From: JBDHUV01 sp039809365
Lineage (GTDB): Bacteria; Patescibacteriota; Microgenomatia; Levybacterales; GWA1-39-11
Length of the DNA stretch: 11,993 nt
Direction: 5' to 3'
NCBI GenBank assembly: GCA_039809365.1
Contig: JBDHUV010000015.1
Coordinates: 1 to 11,993 of the forward strand
Shown: positions 11,326-11,993 of the stretch, piece after piece
How positions within the stretch are numbered: the stretch's first letter is position 1
Layout of the letters: each line of letters starts with the position of its first letter
Position numbers and translations under genes: made by a program
The notes under the pieces: generated by a model
Seen by the model: the letters and a program-made list of their open reading frames with translations, nothing else
What the model was told of the DNA's origin: nothing
Databases searched by the model: none

Positions 11326-11993
11326 ATGTACCAAATCCTTTTATATTATAAATACGTTCCGATTGAAAACCCAGAAAAGCTCATGAAGCAACAAAAAAAA
11401 CTTTGTGAAGCACTAGGATTAAAAGGGAGGATTATTATTGCTCAAGAAGGAATTAATGGCACAGTAGAAGGGACTATAGAAAACACTGAGAAATATATCG
11501 GTGAGATGATAAAAGATCCTCGATTCAAAGATATCCACTGGAAAAAAAGTGATGGAATTGGAGATGCTTTTCCTAAATTAAAAGTAAAAGTACGAAGAGA
11601 AATTGTGAGTACACATTTAGCTGAGCGGGATGTTGACCCTCGGTTTACTACAGGGAAATATTTAACTCCTGAGGAATTGCATAGTTGGATTCATGGGCCA
11701 AATAAAAAGGAGTTTTATATCATTGATATGAGAAATGATTTTGAGTATGCAGTAGGTCATTTCGAGAACTCTCTATTTCCAAATCTCCAATATTTTCGTA
11801 ATTTACCTGCTCAAATAGGGAAGCTTTCTCATTTAAAAAATAAGAAGATTTTAACTGTCTGTACAGGAGGGGTCAGATGTGAAAAAGCATCAGGATTTCT
11901 CCTAACACAAGGGTTTACAGATGTGTACCAGTTGAAAGGTGGGATTGTTTCATATATGGAAAAATATCCTAATTTAGATTTTAAAGGTAAACT
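11326..11993 (+). CDS. trhO: tRNA uridine(34) hydroxylase TrhO (rhodanese family), 3'-truncated by the window
   Basis: TrhO (YceA/UPF0176) makes 5-hydroxyuridine at position 34 of tRNAs. The frame from ATG 11326 stays open to the window edge (222 full codons), so the C-terminus is missing only because the window ends. The N-terminal part has YYKYVPIENPEKL and GRIIIAQEGINGT (about residues 35-47), typical of the family. The rhodanese domain has IIDMRNDFEYAVGHFENS and the active-site loop CTGGVR, with Cys179 and Arg184, followed by CEKASGFLL and VYQLKGGI. It begins 13 bases after the preceding stop without a Shine-Dalgarno site, so it is probably read from the C39-like gene's transcript. Confidence 0.93.
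   Translation, partial: MYQILLYYKYVPIENPEKLMKQQKKLCEALGLKGRIIIAQEGINGTVEGTIENTEKYIGEMIKDPRFKDIHWKKSDGIGDAFPKLKVKVRREIVSTHLAERDVDPRFTTGKYLTPEELHSWIHGPNKKEFYIIDMRNDFEYAVGHFENSLFPNLQYFRNLPAQIGKLSHLKNKKILTVCTGGVRCEKASGFLLTQGFTDVYQLKGGIVSYMEKYPNLDFKGK

Noticed and set aside
1..11993. CRISPR array or toxin-antitoxin locus
   Set aside because: No regularly spaced direct repeats and no Cas-like proteins were seen. The nucleotidyltransferase has toxin-like relatives, but no antitoxin partner is recognisable.

Overview
The window looks like a piece of a small, AT-rich bacterial genome, most likely a Candidate Phyla Radiation (Patescibacteria, Parcubacteria-like) lineage. The basis is the very short EF-Ts (154 aa), compact spacing, many small unassigned proteins, and the near absence of Shine-Dalgarno sites. 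TGA is used as a stop (end of the 6409-7563 gene, and 9065-9067), so this is not a TGA-recoding Gracilibacteria/Absconditabacteria code. The lineage is inferred; no rRNA is present.

Layout. (1) 1-3018, plus strand: core housekeeping block with a possible rpsB tail, tsf, rseP, frr and recR (translation, membrane proteolysis, recombination). (2) 3015-4514, minus strand: a calcineurin-like phosphoesterase and a polymerase-beta-fold nucleotidyltransferase, probably co-transcribed and tail-to-tail with recR. (3) 4618-5090, minus strand: a GC-rich 116-aa orphan gene with its own promoter, Shine-Dalgarno site, GTG start and terminator. (4) 5100-5740: no convincing protein gene. A minus-strand tRNA-like gene with an abnormal anticodon arm lies among perfect hairpins and inside a 14-bp inverted repeat. 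(5) 5742-5996: a DUF4342 protein. (6) 6063-6347, minus strand: a roughly 250-nt, strongly structured RNA with a full-consensus promoter and an intrinsic terminator. (7) 6409-7563: a membrane-anchored alpha/beta hydrolase. (8) 7564-8026: no protein gene, but two promoters, a long G.U-containing stem and a second terminated small RNA. (9) 8027-8326 (minus) and 8405-9067 (plus): unassigned proteins. The second is translationally coupled to another anchored hydrolase (9064-10128), followed by a C39-like papain-fold/TPR protein and a 3'-truncated trhO.

The main cross-cutting observation is that most genes here lack a Shine-Dalgarno site. Six of them (rseP, recR, DUF4342, the first hydrolase, the 220-aa gene, the C39-like gene) carry a -10 hexamer ending 6-7 nt before the ATG, which predicts leaderless mRNAs. 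Only tsf and the 116-aa gene, plus two doubtful nine-codon ORFs, have good Shine-Dalgarno sites. The most novel candidates are the unassigned structured RNAs (6063-6312, 7684-7768, 7869-8016) and the tRNA-like gene. All RNA calls come from reading promoters, stems and terminators by eye and need covariance-model searches and expression data.
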